From JBFLVN01 sp040758475 (GTDB taxonomy: Bacteria; JAGRBM01): DNA of 16,604 nucleotides. Of this stretch, positions 1 to 6,541 are shown in pieces. Where the stretch lies: positions 1-16,604 of the forward strand of contig JBFLVN010000050.1 in the NCBI GenBank assembly GCA_040758475.1, given 5' to 3'. A program made the position numbers and the translations under genes. A model generated the notes under the pieces. That model had not been told where the DNA came from. It ran no database searches and was given only the letters and a program-made list of their open reading frames with translations. The stretch's first letter is position 1. Every line of letters starts with the position of its first letter.

Positions 1-318
1 GCGGCGCCGCAGGCGCGCGTGGTAGCGGCTCCGGTCGGACTCGCTCCGGGCGTGGGCCAGGAGGACGAGGGTTTCGAAGTCCTCCCGTTCCCGCCCTTCG
101 AGGCCCAGGCCGTCGGCGAACTTGCCGATGGATTCGGGCGAGAGGTTGCGCTCCCCTTCGACCACGTGTTTCAAAAAACTCGCCGACGCGAAACCGGCCC
201 GGCGGGCGAACGAGCGGTAGCTGAAGGCGCGCTGGGTCGCCTTCAAATGGCGCACCATGCTCCGCAGGTATTCGCGGTAGTCGTAGAAATCGGAGGGCTG
301 TGGGCGCTGCGGCTGCAT
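1..318 (-). CDS. TIGR02147-like helix-turn-helix regulator, N-terminal part (runs off window)
   Basis: Reading from the ATG at 318 towards base 1 gives 106 codons without a stop, so the C-terminal part lies outside the window. The N-terminus follows the TIGR02147 pattern: a DYREYLRSM stretch (about residues 13-21), then FSYRSFARRAGFASASFLK and VVEGERNLSPESIGKFADGL (about 32-70), which forms the helix-turn-helix, then an acidic region leading into a FETLVLLAHARS segment. The family is known from Fibrobacter and Bdellovibrio-type bacteria as probable DNA-binding proteins of unknown target. No good Shine-Dalgarno precedes the ATG. A CATAAT box at 343-348 on the same strand could be its -10. It lies downstream of, and in the same direction as, the large lipoprotein gene, but two hairpins separate them. 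The family call is by motif recall, not by search. Confidence 0.8.
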   Translation of the reverse strand, partial: MQPQRPQPSDFYDYREYLRSMVRHLKATQRAFSYRSFARRAGFASASFLKHVVEGERNLSPESIGKFADGLGLEGREREDFETLVLLAHARSESDRSRYHARLRRR

Positions 319-342
319 CGTTGGGGTTTAAAAACGTCCAGC

Positions 343-407
343 CATTATGACGGAAACACCAATAAAATCGGTGTTTTACGAAAAAAGATCGTTCTCTTCG
401 GAGAACG
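343..407 (-). promoter_or_regulatory. AT-rich upstream region of the TIGR02147-like gene with two inverted repeats
   Basis: On the minus strand this stretch has CATAAT (348-343), 24 bases before the ATG at 318. No convincing -35 is seen. Upstream of it is an exact 7-bp inverted repeat AAACACC/GGTGTTT (354-360 and 370-376, 9-nt spacer). Next to that is a 7-bp stem C-GTTCTC / GAGAAC-G closed by TTCG (390-407), flanked by A6 at 381-386 and T5 at 409-413. The second hairpin could end transcription in either direction; the first could be an operator. Function is inferred. Confidence 0.4.
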
Positions 408-448
408 CTTTTTGTGATTTGGAGAACGGGGCCTTTCTCTCCTTATCC

Positions 449-478
449 CAAAAAACGCGGGCCCCTTGCGGGGCCCGC
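449..478 (-). terminator. Rho-independent terminator of the large lipoprotein gene
   Basis: There is an exact 9-bp stem GCGGGCCCC (457-465) / GGGGCCCGC (470-478) with a TTGC loop. On the minus strand it is followed within 1-2 bases by a run of six T. It lies 38 bases after the stop codon of the gene at 516-3200, in the correct direction. Confidence 0.85.
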
Positions 479-515
479 CCAGCCACGAAGACGCCTGGGG
501 AGGAGACGGGTGGCG

Positions 516-3200
516 TCAATCATGGATGCGGATCAGGATGCGCTCGTCCCCCGCCGGATCCACTTTCGACCAGACCGCGAGGCTATCGGAAAGGCCGCCG
601 AGCACCGGCGGCAGGAAAACCCCCGCGCTCGAAAGGTCCAGATCGGATTCGTTGTCCACGAGATCGGGGGCGCTAAGGCCCGCGTCTTTCTTGTAGGCCG
701 AAGCGTCCGTCCGGGTCTCGTTGTAATAGAGGTGCCCGTTCTCATCGAAGTAGACGCCCGCCGTAAGGCCACTCGCCGCCGGAACGACGAGGAACTGGTT
801 CAAATCCCCGTCCGATGGATTATCCAGGAACGCCGGGACGTCCGCCAGGGCAGGCACATGATCCGGGGCCGTGGCCGCTTTTTCGAACGAGCGGGCCGCC
901 AGCACGACCGCGCTCCCCGAGACGCTCGCGTACTCGGTCCAGTAGACGTGGGTGCGCGTGCCGCCCCAGTCGGCGTTGGTACCCGTGATATTCCCGCTTG
1001 CCGGGACCGTAACGGCCTGGAGGGAGCCCGTCTGGGCCTGGGCGAGGTCCGCGCCGCCGTCCGAGGAGACGAGGGCCGAGCTCGCGCCGCCCGTAAAGGC
1101 ATAGAGCCGCTCTTCGGTGAAAGCCCCCGCGGCGCCGTCGTCCGAGAGGTTGTTCCCGTTGGCGAAGAAATAGACGTTCACGTTCCCCGCGTCATCGCCC
1201 CGGTCCACGGCGAGGGGGCCAAAATTGCATCCTTCGCCGCAGTTCCAATCCACGTCGTACCCCACGCCGGCGGCCACGCCGGGAAGGGGGACGAGGGCCT
1301 CGGCCAGGGTGTCGTGCTCGGAGGCCAGCACCGCCGTGGGGGCGGCGCTCCCCGTCGCATCCAGCGTCACCACGATGCCCGAGAGGAGGAGGCGCTCCTG
1401 CTCGTCCGTGTTGCCGGCGCCCGCCTGATCGGCGCGCTGCTGGCTCGTCCAGTTCATCCGCAGGTGGTCCGACTGGATGGCGCTCCCCAAATCCGGGCGG
1501 CCCGCGCCGCCGCTGTTCGAAAAGCCCTGCCCCCAGGGGAGTTCGGCCTGGAAGGCGAGGCTCTCCACGTCGTCCTGGTAGAGATCGTCCCCAGTCCCCT
1601 CATCGCCCGTCGAATCGAGGGAGGGGGACTTGATCGCCGCCGCCAGGACCGAGTTGGCGATGGCGCGGGCGGTGGAGGTCCGGCGCGTCTGGACGGCCTG
1701 CGCCCACACGGCGTCGTTCTTGGCCGGGTAATCGGTCGTCGCGTTGTTGTCCGTCAGATCGCCCTGGTCGCTCGTCACCTGCCGCCAGAGGACGGTGATG
1801 AATTCGCCCGTCCGGTTGATGCGGGTGAGGACCGAATTGCTTGCGACCGCCCCCTCATCGCCGGGGCGAAGGTCCGCGCCGTCCGAATCGCCATCGGTCG
1901 TATCCACGAGGCCCGTGAAGGCGTCGATCTCCCGAATCTCCCGCGTGGTGCCGCCGTCGTCGATCTTGGCGAGCATCACGTCGCGGTCGCTCGCGCGGGA
2001 GCCGTTCGAGTTGTTGCTGAAATCCCGCTCCGTAAAGAAGGCGTAGAGGGAAGTAAGCCCGTGGTCGGCCCCGTAGACGTCGGCCGCTTTGGGGAGGTCC
2101 ACCGTGTCCGTATTGCCCGTCACGTCGCTCCCCAGGAGGATGTCCGTCTCCCCCGTGCCGGTGAAGAGGGAATCGGTCACCACGTCGTCGCTCACCGCGC
2201 CCAGGTTCTGAACGCGCCAGATGGCGTGGCCGTTGTGGACGACGAGGCCCGAATCCACCACGTCGGCCGTGGCGAAAGCGCCCGCCGCCGCCGGGGGATT
2301 TAGCGTATCGGCGGAAGCGCTCGCTTGCTGATCGATGGCGTTTCCATCCTGTTCGAGGTCGAAGCGGACGAACTGAAAGCGCTGGTCCACGGTCGAGCCG
2401 CCCGTGCTCTGGCGCTTGCGGAAGAGGATGTAGGCGAAGCTCGTCGCATCGCCCGAATCGGAAGGATTCCCGTTGGCGAAATCGTGCGTCCCGTGGAGGG
2501 AATCGGAAGCGAAGCCGATGGTGCTTACGTCCTCGTCGTTCCCGGCGCCCGTGCGGACGTGGTCGAAATCCACCGCCGTAGCCGCCGTCTCGAAACCATG
2601 AATGAGGGTGCCGCTCGCCGCCTTGGCGGCCTCCGACTTGTCAAAATAGGAGGCAAAGAGGCGGCGGTTTGAATCCTCGTCGGCTGTCGCCGGCGGGTCC
2701 AGGTCGTCGCGGGTGAACAGGACAATCGCATCGCCATTTCGGGCGCGGGCGGCCGCGCGCTCGTCGGTGCTTGCGCCGCTGCGCTCGTAGGCCGCCGTGT
2801 TCAGGAAGAGCACCTGGGCGTCCTGGACGGAGGCGGCGGGGTCTTCGTTCTCGCCGCGAATCTGGGCCGGCGGCGTGAGCTTCGCGCCGTCGAAGAAGCT
2901 CGCGTAGAAAATCCAGTTGCCCGTATTCACGGACTGGGCCTGGAAGAGGAGGATGGCCGTGCCATTCACGTTCCAGTAGACGCCAAAATCATTCACCGAG
3001 GAAACCTGCCCGTTGTTCGAAAAAGCCAGGCCGTCGTCGGCCACGCTCGTATCGAGCACCGAACTGCCGGGGAAATTGCTGGGAGCCAGGTTTTGGAGGA
3101 TGATCGTGTCCCCCTGGCAAGCCCCCAGAATGAGGGCCAGGGCGGCGGCGCAAAGGGCGAGCGGCTTTCTGGCCGTGGCAAGGAAATTTTTCCAGAACAT
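516..3200 (-). CDS. Large secreted lipoprotein with degenerate beta-strand repeats
   Basis: This is an 894-aa protein. Residues 1-28 form a lipoprotein signal peptide: basic start, hydrophobic core, then LILGAC with the lipidated Cys at 28, so the mature protein should be anchored in a membrane and face outward or into the periplasm. The rest is rich in Asp, Gly, Ser and Thr with almost no Cys. It contains a loosely repeated pattern of a hydrophobic strand with an aromatic residue, an acidic turn and a second strand: AIVLFTRDD...RRLFASYFD, YAFFTERD...DVMLAKIDD, ITVLWRQV...AVWAQAV, VYWTEYA...VVLAARSF, LAVWSKV...ILIRI. This suggests a beta-propeller or similar repeat fold, but no family was recognised. 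The start is supported by AGGAGG nine bases upstream. It has its own promoter (3438-3467) and terminator. The long antisense reading frame within it (414-2303) is judged a codon-bias shadow. Confidence 0.88.
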   Translation of the reverse strand: MFWKNFLATARKPLALCAAALALILGACQGDTIILQNLAPSNFPGSSVLDTSVADDGLAFSNNGQVSSVNDFGVYWNVNGTAILLFQAQSVNTGNWIFYASFFDGAKLTPPAQIRGENEDPAASVQDAQVLFLNTAAYERSGASTDERAAARARNGDAIVLFTRDDLDPPATADEDSNRRLFASYFDKSEAAKAASGTLIHGFETAATAVDFDHVRTGAGNDEDVSTIGFASDSLHGTHDFANGNPSDSGDATSFAYILFRKRQSTGGSTVDQRFQFVRFDLEQDGNAIDQQASASADTLNPPAAAGAFATADVVDSGLVVHNGHAIWRVQNLGAVSDDVVTDSLFTGTGETDILLGSDVTGNTDTVDLPKAADVYGADHGLTSLYAFFTERDFSNNSNGSRASDRDVMLAKIDDGGTTREIREIDAFTGLVDTTDGDSDGADLRPGDEGAVASNSVLTRINRTGEFITVLWRQVTSDQGDLTDNNATTDYPAKNDAVWAQAVQTRRTSTARAIANSVLAAAIKSPSLDSTGDEGTGDDLYQDDVESLAFQAELPWGQGFSNSGGAGRPDLGSAIQSDHLRMNWTSQQRADQAGAGNTDEQERLLLSGIVVTLDATGSAAPTAVLASEHDTLAEALVPLPGVAAGVGYDVDWNCGEGCNFGPLAVDRGDDAGNVNVYFFANGNNLSDDGAAGAFTEERLYAFTGGASSALVSSDGGADLAQAQTGSLQAVTVPASGNITGTNADWGGTRTHVYWTEYASVSGSAVVLAARSFEKAATAPDHVPALADVPAFLDNPSDGDLNQFLVVPAASGLTAGVYFDENGHLYYNETRTDASAYKKDAGLSAPDLVDNESDLDLSSAGVFLPPVLGGLSDSLAVWSKVDPAGDERILIRIHD

Positions 3201-3431
3201 GGGCGTAGTCCTCCTGCCGGGAAGGCGGTCCCCGCCCGTCCCGTTCGATCCGACGGATTTGACGAATGATTCGGAACGATCCGCTACCGGAGAATCCGTC
3301 TCAAACGGATTCAGCGATGAGCCGTTCTCTCATGGACGCAGCATGCCCTTACCCGCGGACGGGCGCCGTGACCAAAGTCACGAAAAACGCAGATTCCGTT
3401 GTCCCCAGGTGAACACCCAGATCGGTAAAAT
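3201..3431 (-). promoter_or_regulatory. Long leader of the lipoprotein gene with two inverted repeats
   Basis: If transcription starts about 7 bases after the -10 box at 3438-3443, the untranslated leader is about 230 nt. It contains CGTGAC-caaa-GTCACG (3367-3382), which also fits the GTGA-N6-TCAC layout of CRP/FNR-type sites, and an exact 8-bp repeat GAATCCGT-ctcaa-ACGGATTC (3292-3312). Lying downstream of the promoter, they could act as operators for repression or as RNA stems. The AGGAGG ribosome binding site is at about 3210-3215. No convincing small ORF is seen. Regulatory roles are inferred. Confidence 0.4.
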
Positions 3432-3437
3432 TCGTTA

Positions 3438-3467
3438 ATTATGGCTTTAAAGCGATTTTAAGCGTCA
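3438..3467 (-). promoter_or_regulatory. Sigma70-type promoter for the large lipoprotein gene
   Basis: On the minus strand, TTGACG (3467-3462; 5 of 6 matches to TTGACA) is separated by 18 bases from CATAAT (3443-3438; 5 of 6 to TATAAT). It lies in an AT-rich patch between the small proline-rich gene and the lipoprotein gene and points at the latter. Confidence 0.6.
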
Positions 3468-3545
3468 ATAAAGTGCTATCCGGGAAGATGCGAGAGAACG
3501 GCAGAAGTTCCCGCTGAACGAAGTTTTTCTCCCTCACCGCCCGCT

Positions 3546-3986
3546 TTATTTCCGCAGCACTTCTTCCAGCACGCGCCGGGCCGTCCAGAAGGCCCGCTCG
3601 ATGGATTCGGTGAGCTTCCCGTGGGGCGGCGAGCCCGCCACGGCGCTCACCTTCCCGGCCCGGAAGTGGACGTGCGTCCGGTAAGGCCCGGCCCCCGGGC
3701 GGCGGGGGTCGCCTTCGACAAATACGCGGATTTTCCGTGCCCGGCCGTCCTTGGCCAGCAGGGCCGCCTGCCGGCGGATTTCCCGCTCGGCGGCGCGCCG
3801 GTCCACAAAGGGGGGAAGAACCATCCGGACTTCCTCCTTCGGGACGCTCCTCGGCTCCGAGCGGGGCTTTGGCGGCCGCGGCGCCGACCACCCCGGCAGG
3901 GGCTCGGAGAGCACGGGCTCCGGCAGAAAAGGCGGATAAGAAAGAGATGCCCACTCGCCGGGCACAGGGGTGTTTTCGTCGATCAT
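3546..3986 (-). CDS. Small proline-rich hypothetical protein
   Basis: The ATG at 3986 gives 146 aa and is chosen because GGAGGA lies seven bases before it; a GTG at 4007 in the same frame would add seven residues but has no comparable site. Residues 1-55 are rich in Pro, Ser and Glu and probably disordered. Residues 60-145 look folded: a charged helix (DRRAAEREIRRQAALLA), a strand pair (RKIRVFVEGD...YRTHVHFRAGKVSAVAG) and a C-terminal helix ending RRVLEEVLRK. There is no signal peptide and no TM segment, so it is likely cytoplasmic. I do not recognise a family. It is 173 bases downstream of the RDD gene on the same strand. A longer overlapping minus frame (3439-4059) has a shadow-like composition. 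Confidence 0.65.
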   Translation of the reverse strand: MIDENTPVPGEWASLSYPPFLPEPVLSEPLPGWSAPRPPKPRSEPRSVPKEEVRMVLPPFVDRRAAEREIRRQAALLAKDGRARKIRVFVEGDPRRPGAGPYRTHVHFRAGKVSAVAGSPPHGKLTESIERAFWTARRVLEEVLRK

Positions 3987-4159
3987 GGAATCGTCCTCCG
4001 CGCTCACCTGCTCGCTTGCGAAGTGCGCCCACCCTACGCCCCGCGCCTGAAGAAACCATGAAGGAAAGATGAAAAGTTCCTAAAGAAAGAATGAAAACCA
4101 GAGGGCGCCTTGGGGGTGTCCGGGGAAAGTCACGGGAAAGGAGATTGGAGAGTAAAGCT

Positions 4160-4984
4160 CTATCTTACATGCACCACGCAGGTGCCCGCAAACCGGTCGT
4201 GCCAGCCGCGCTTTTCGGGGTGGCTCGCGATACTGAAGGCAAATAAAACCTCCATTCCAAGGATCATCCCCAGCCCGAAGAAAAGCGAAACAATCGCAGG
4301 AAGTGAGTCCGAATCGAAGACCAGCAAACCAAATACCAGAATCAATGCACCCGGCCCAAGCATGATTCCGGCCATCGCCAATTGCCGGCCGATCACTTGA
4401 AGCCAGGAACACAGCCCGTTTTCCGGATACCGGACGAGAATGATTCCCAGGAAATACATTCCCGGCGTGGCGCCCCATTGGGTGAGACACCAAAACGTCA
4501 CGAAGATTCCGACGAAGTAATTAAGGAGCTTTGCGGCAAAGGCACCGATCCCAAGTCCCAGGACCGCGAATAAAATGGCCAGTGGAATTCCCAAAATGAC
4601 GGCATCCAATAACCATGCCGCCACCCGTATCCAGAAGCCCGCGTACCGCCGCTGCGAAGCGGCGGGGGCCTCGGCCGTCACGGGTGCCGGCGGGGAAACG
4701 GATGGAAGGGGCGCCGCGGCGGCGGGCCTTCCCGGCTCCACGGGCCGCGCGGATGGAACGGCGGGGCGGGGAGAAGCGGTGGACGGCGCTTCCCGCAGAG
4801 CGGAGATCGCCACGCCCTCCAAAATTCCCGTGGCCGAAAGGGGAACCCATCGCGCGGTGCCGTCCTTGCGGACTTCCGTGTCGCGGTTGAGGACGCCCGC
4901 CTCGGCCCGGATGCGGACCTGCGGCGTCGTGTAGGGGCCCACTTCCTCCCCCTTGTACCGGACGAACCATTTTTCTTCGGCCAT
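4160..4984 (-). CDS. GYF_2-like domain plus RDD membrane protein (copy 1)
   Basis: This 274-aa protein has three parts. Residues 1-55 resemble the GYF_2/DUF4339 domain (KWFVRYKGEEVGPYTTPQV, then a DGTARWVPLS segment), often a peptide-binding module. Residues 60-112 are a Pro/Ala linker. Residues 114-274 are an RDD-type membrane domain with several TM helices: the FWIRVAAWLLD motif carries R120 and D127, then PGMYFLGI, and the usual RDD ending KRGWHDRFAGTCVV. RDD proteins are thought to be transporters or membrane regulators; no substrate can be read here. The start has AGGAGG two bases before the ATG region and lies six bases after the stop of the paralogous gene upstream, so the two are probably co-translated. 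Its 3' half (sampled near 4321-4380, about 55% G+C) is less G+C-rich than its linker. Confidence 0.88.
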   Translation of the reverse strand: MAEEKWFVRYKGEEVGPYTTPQVRIRAEAGVLNRDTEVRKDGTARWVPLSATGILEGVAISALREAPSTASPRPAVPSARPVEPGRPAAAAPLPSVSPPAPVTAEAPAASQRRYAGFWIRVAAWLLDAVILGIPLAILFAVLGLGIGAFAAKLLNYFVGIFVTFWCLTQWGATPGMYFLGIILVRYPENGLCSWLQVIGRQLAMAGIMLGPGALILVFGLLVFDSDSLPAIVSLFFGLGMILGMEVLFAFSIASHPEKRGWHDRFAGTCVVHVR

Positions 4985-4990
4985 GGCCTC

Positions 4991-5776
4991 CTACCTCACG
5001 TGCACCACGCACGTTCCCGCGATCCGGTCGTGCCAGCCGCGCTTTTGGGGGTGGTTCGCGATACTCAAGACGAACAAGGCATACACTGTGAGGAACCCGA
5101 CGATCCCCGCGAAAAAGGCGAGAAATGGAAAGCCCTCCCTGCCCGTCAAGAGCCCGCTCAATGACCCAAGCAGCAGGGCCGCGAGGGCTGGAATGACCAG
5201 GGCGAAAAAGAACGCCTCCCGCCCGATCACCTGGCCGGGGGAAGGAATGCTCCCGCTGGAATGGGAAAGAAGCTGAATGCCCAGGAAGTACATCCCCGGC
5301 GTCTGGCCCCAGCCGGACAGGCAGATCACCCGGATCAGGACCATGACGGATACCAGCACGCCGTCCGAAACGGCTCCACCGGCGGCAAGTCCCAGGAGCG
5401 CGAGGACGATCCCGAGGGGAACGCCGAGGACGATCTGGTCGAGGAGATTCGCGGCTACGCGAAACCAGAAACCGGTGAAGGGCGCCTCCGCGGGAAAGGA
5501 AAAGGGCGCCGGTGCCACGCCCGCCGGGGAAGAAGGCGCCCCGGGCCCGGCTGGCTCCGGCCCTGGCGCCTCCGGCGCGACCACGGGAACCGGCGGCAAC
5601 GCGAGCCCCTTCAAAATCCCCGTGGAGCTCAGGAGGAGCCAGGCCCCTTCGCCCTTTTTCTGGACGATGGCGTCCGGGCGGATGTTTCCCACCTGGACCT
5701 GCCGGCGGATTTCCTCCGACGTCCAGGGGCCGTAGGCCTGCCCGCCCTGCCGCACGAACCAGGCGTCGCCGAACAT
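4991..5776 (-). CDS. GYF_2-like domain plus RDD membrane protein (copy 2)
   Basis: The ATG at 5776 is preferred over an upstream start at 5809 because GGGAGGGG lies seven bases before it; this gives 261 aa. Layout matches its downstream paralogue: GYF_2-like residues 1-58 (AWFVRQGGQAYGPWTSEEI, WLLLSSTGILKGLA), Pro/Ala-rich linker 60-99, RDD membrane domain 100-261 with FWFRVAANLLD (R106, D113), PGMYFLGI and the ending KRGWHDRIAGTCVVHVR. The C-terminal 17 residues differ from copy 1 at a single position (I for F), a clear sign of tandem duplication. It is the first gene after the promoter at 5825-5854, so it probably leads the operon. Function within the membrane is unknown. Confidence 0.88.
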   Translation of the reverse strand: MFGDAWFVRQGGQAYGPWTSEEIRRQVQVGNIRPDAIVQKKGEGAWLLLSSTGILKGLALPPVPVVAPEAPGPEPAGPGAPSSPAGVAPAPFSFPAEAPFTGFWFRVAANLLDQIVLGVPLGIVLALLGLAAGGAVSDGVLVSVMVLIRVICLSGWGQTPGMYFLGIQLLSHSSGSIPSPGQVIGREAFFFALVIPALAALLLGSLSGLLTGREGFPFLAFFAGIVGFLTVYALFVLSIANHPQKRGWHDRIAGTCVVHVR

Positions 5777-5820
5777 GGAAACCCCTCCCGCTAATCCCCG
5801 AAACGCCAATTCTTGAATAA

Positions 5821-5839
5821 GAGAATTCTAGGAGTTCTC
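5821..5839. promoter_or_regulatory. Inverted repeat overlapping the -10 box (candidate operator)
   Basis: GAGAATTC-TAG-GAGTTCTC pairs at 7 of 8 positions and covers the -10 hexamer of the GYF_2/RDD promoter. The position is what one expects of a repressor site. No regulator can be named. Confidence 0.4.
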
Positions 5840-5854
5840 CAGCGCGTTTTGCAA
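5825..5854 (-). promoter_or_regulatory. Promoter of the GYF_2/RDD operon
   Basis: On the minus strand, TTGCAA (5854-5849; 4 of 6 to consensus), an 18-base spacer, then TAGAAT (5830-5825; 5 of 6). The predicted start is about 40 bases before the ATG at 5776. Confidence 0.55.
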
Positions 5855-5886
5855 CGGAGATAAAACTACCTCTTGGGGCCGCCTTT

Positions 5887-5899
5887 GGCCATAATGGCC
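5887..5899 (+). promoter_or_regulatory. Palindrome containing a -10-like CATAAT, upstream of the zinc-ribbon/rhomboid genes
   Basis: GGCCAT-A-ATGGCC is an exact 6-bp palindrome around one central base. It contains CATAAT at 5890-5895 on the plus strand, 42 bases before the ATG at 5938. No -35 at normal spacing is visible, so this may be a factor-dependent promoter, an operator, or chance. Confidence 0.3.
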
Positions 5900-5937
5900 G
5901 GAGTCCTCAGGACAGATCACGGAAACAGACTCGTCCC

Positions 5938-6528
5938 ATGCCCGATCCCTCGCCCGAAGAAACAGCCCGCTACATCCGGGAATTCGCGCGGCGGCTAGAA
6001 ACAGGGCGCATCCTTGCTTTTATCTTCTTTGGGACGGCAGGCGTGGCTTTCTTGGCCACAAATTATTTCTTCCCTCATTCCCCTTTCCGTTGGCTTGTTT
6101 TTCTGCCGTTAGCCGGGATTTGGCTGTACGTGATGTTCCGCCGCAACAGTGGCTGTCCACGCTGCCATGGAGTCACAGGGGACGAGTATTCAGATCCCCG
6201 CTTCTGCCAGAACTGCGGTTTAATCCTGGCATTCACGCCCGAGAAGCCGCCACCGCATGTCTCTCCGCAAGAAGAAGCCCGCAGCGTCGAAAAGTTCGCA
6301 AAAGAGCGGAGACGCGCAAAGCTAATCGCCCTTGGGTTGGCATTGGCGATCTTGGCCAGTGCCGCCGTTTCGCTTTGGCGCCAAGCCCTTTGGGTGACGT
6401 ACGCAACGGCCTCGCTCTGCCTGTACGGCGTCTTTTTCAAGATGCTCCCCAGATGTCCATCGTGCAAGAAATTCGTTCATTTCAGCACAGACTCTTATTG
6501 CCGGCATTGCTTTGCGCGGCTGAAATAA
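5938..6528 (+). CDS. Membrane protein made of two (two-TM + zinc ribbon) modules
   Basis: This 196-aa protein appears to be an internal duplication. Module 1: hydrophobic segments at about 25-41 and 50-67, then a CxxC...CxxC zinc ribbon (C73, C76, C90, C93). A charged linker follows (about 103-127). Module 2: hydrophobic segments at about 128-145 and 151-169, then a second ribbon (C173, C176, C188, C191). With two helices before each ribbon, both ribbons should lie on the same side of the membrane, most likely the cytoplasm. I do not recognise the whole protein. The stop is 13 bases before the rhomboid start, so the two are probably one operon. No Shine-Dalgarno precedes the ATG; the leader sequence resembles that of the next gene. 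G+C is lower than the neighbours (about 55% in a sampled block). Confidence 0.8.
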   Translation: MPDPSPEETARYIREFARRLETGRILAFIFFGTAGVAFLATNYFFPHSPFRWLVFLPLAGIWLYVMFRRNSGCPRCHGVTGDEYSDPRFCQNCGLILAFTPEKPPPHVSPQEEARSVEKFAKERRRAKLIALGLALAILASAAVSLWRQALWVTYATASLCLYGVFFKMLPRCPSCKKFVHFSTDSYCRHCFARLK

Positions 6529-6541
6529 CAAAACTCATCCC

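Noticed and set aside
414..2303. 629-aa plus-strand ORF opposite the large lipoprotein gene
   Set aside because: It lies antisense to a gene with a signal peptide, ribosome site, promoter and terminator. Its Arg/Val/Gly-rich composition is typical of a G+C-bias shadow.
3546..4059. 206-aa minus frame (3439-4059) as the real gene in place of the 146-aa protein
   Set aside because: It has no ribosome site at its start and a Gly/Arg/Pro-rich shadow-like composition; the 146-aa frame has a GGAGGA site.
391..5839. GAGAAC/GTTCTC half-sites in several intergenic regions as a possible regulon motif
   Set aside because: The same 6-mer also occurs inside genes (for example near 738, 2847, 8792 and 9866), so enrichment is not evident by eye.
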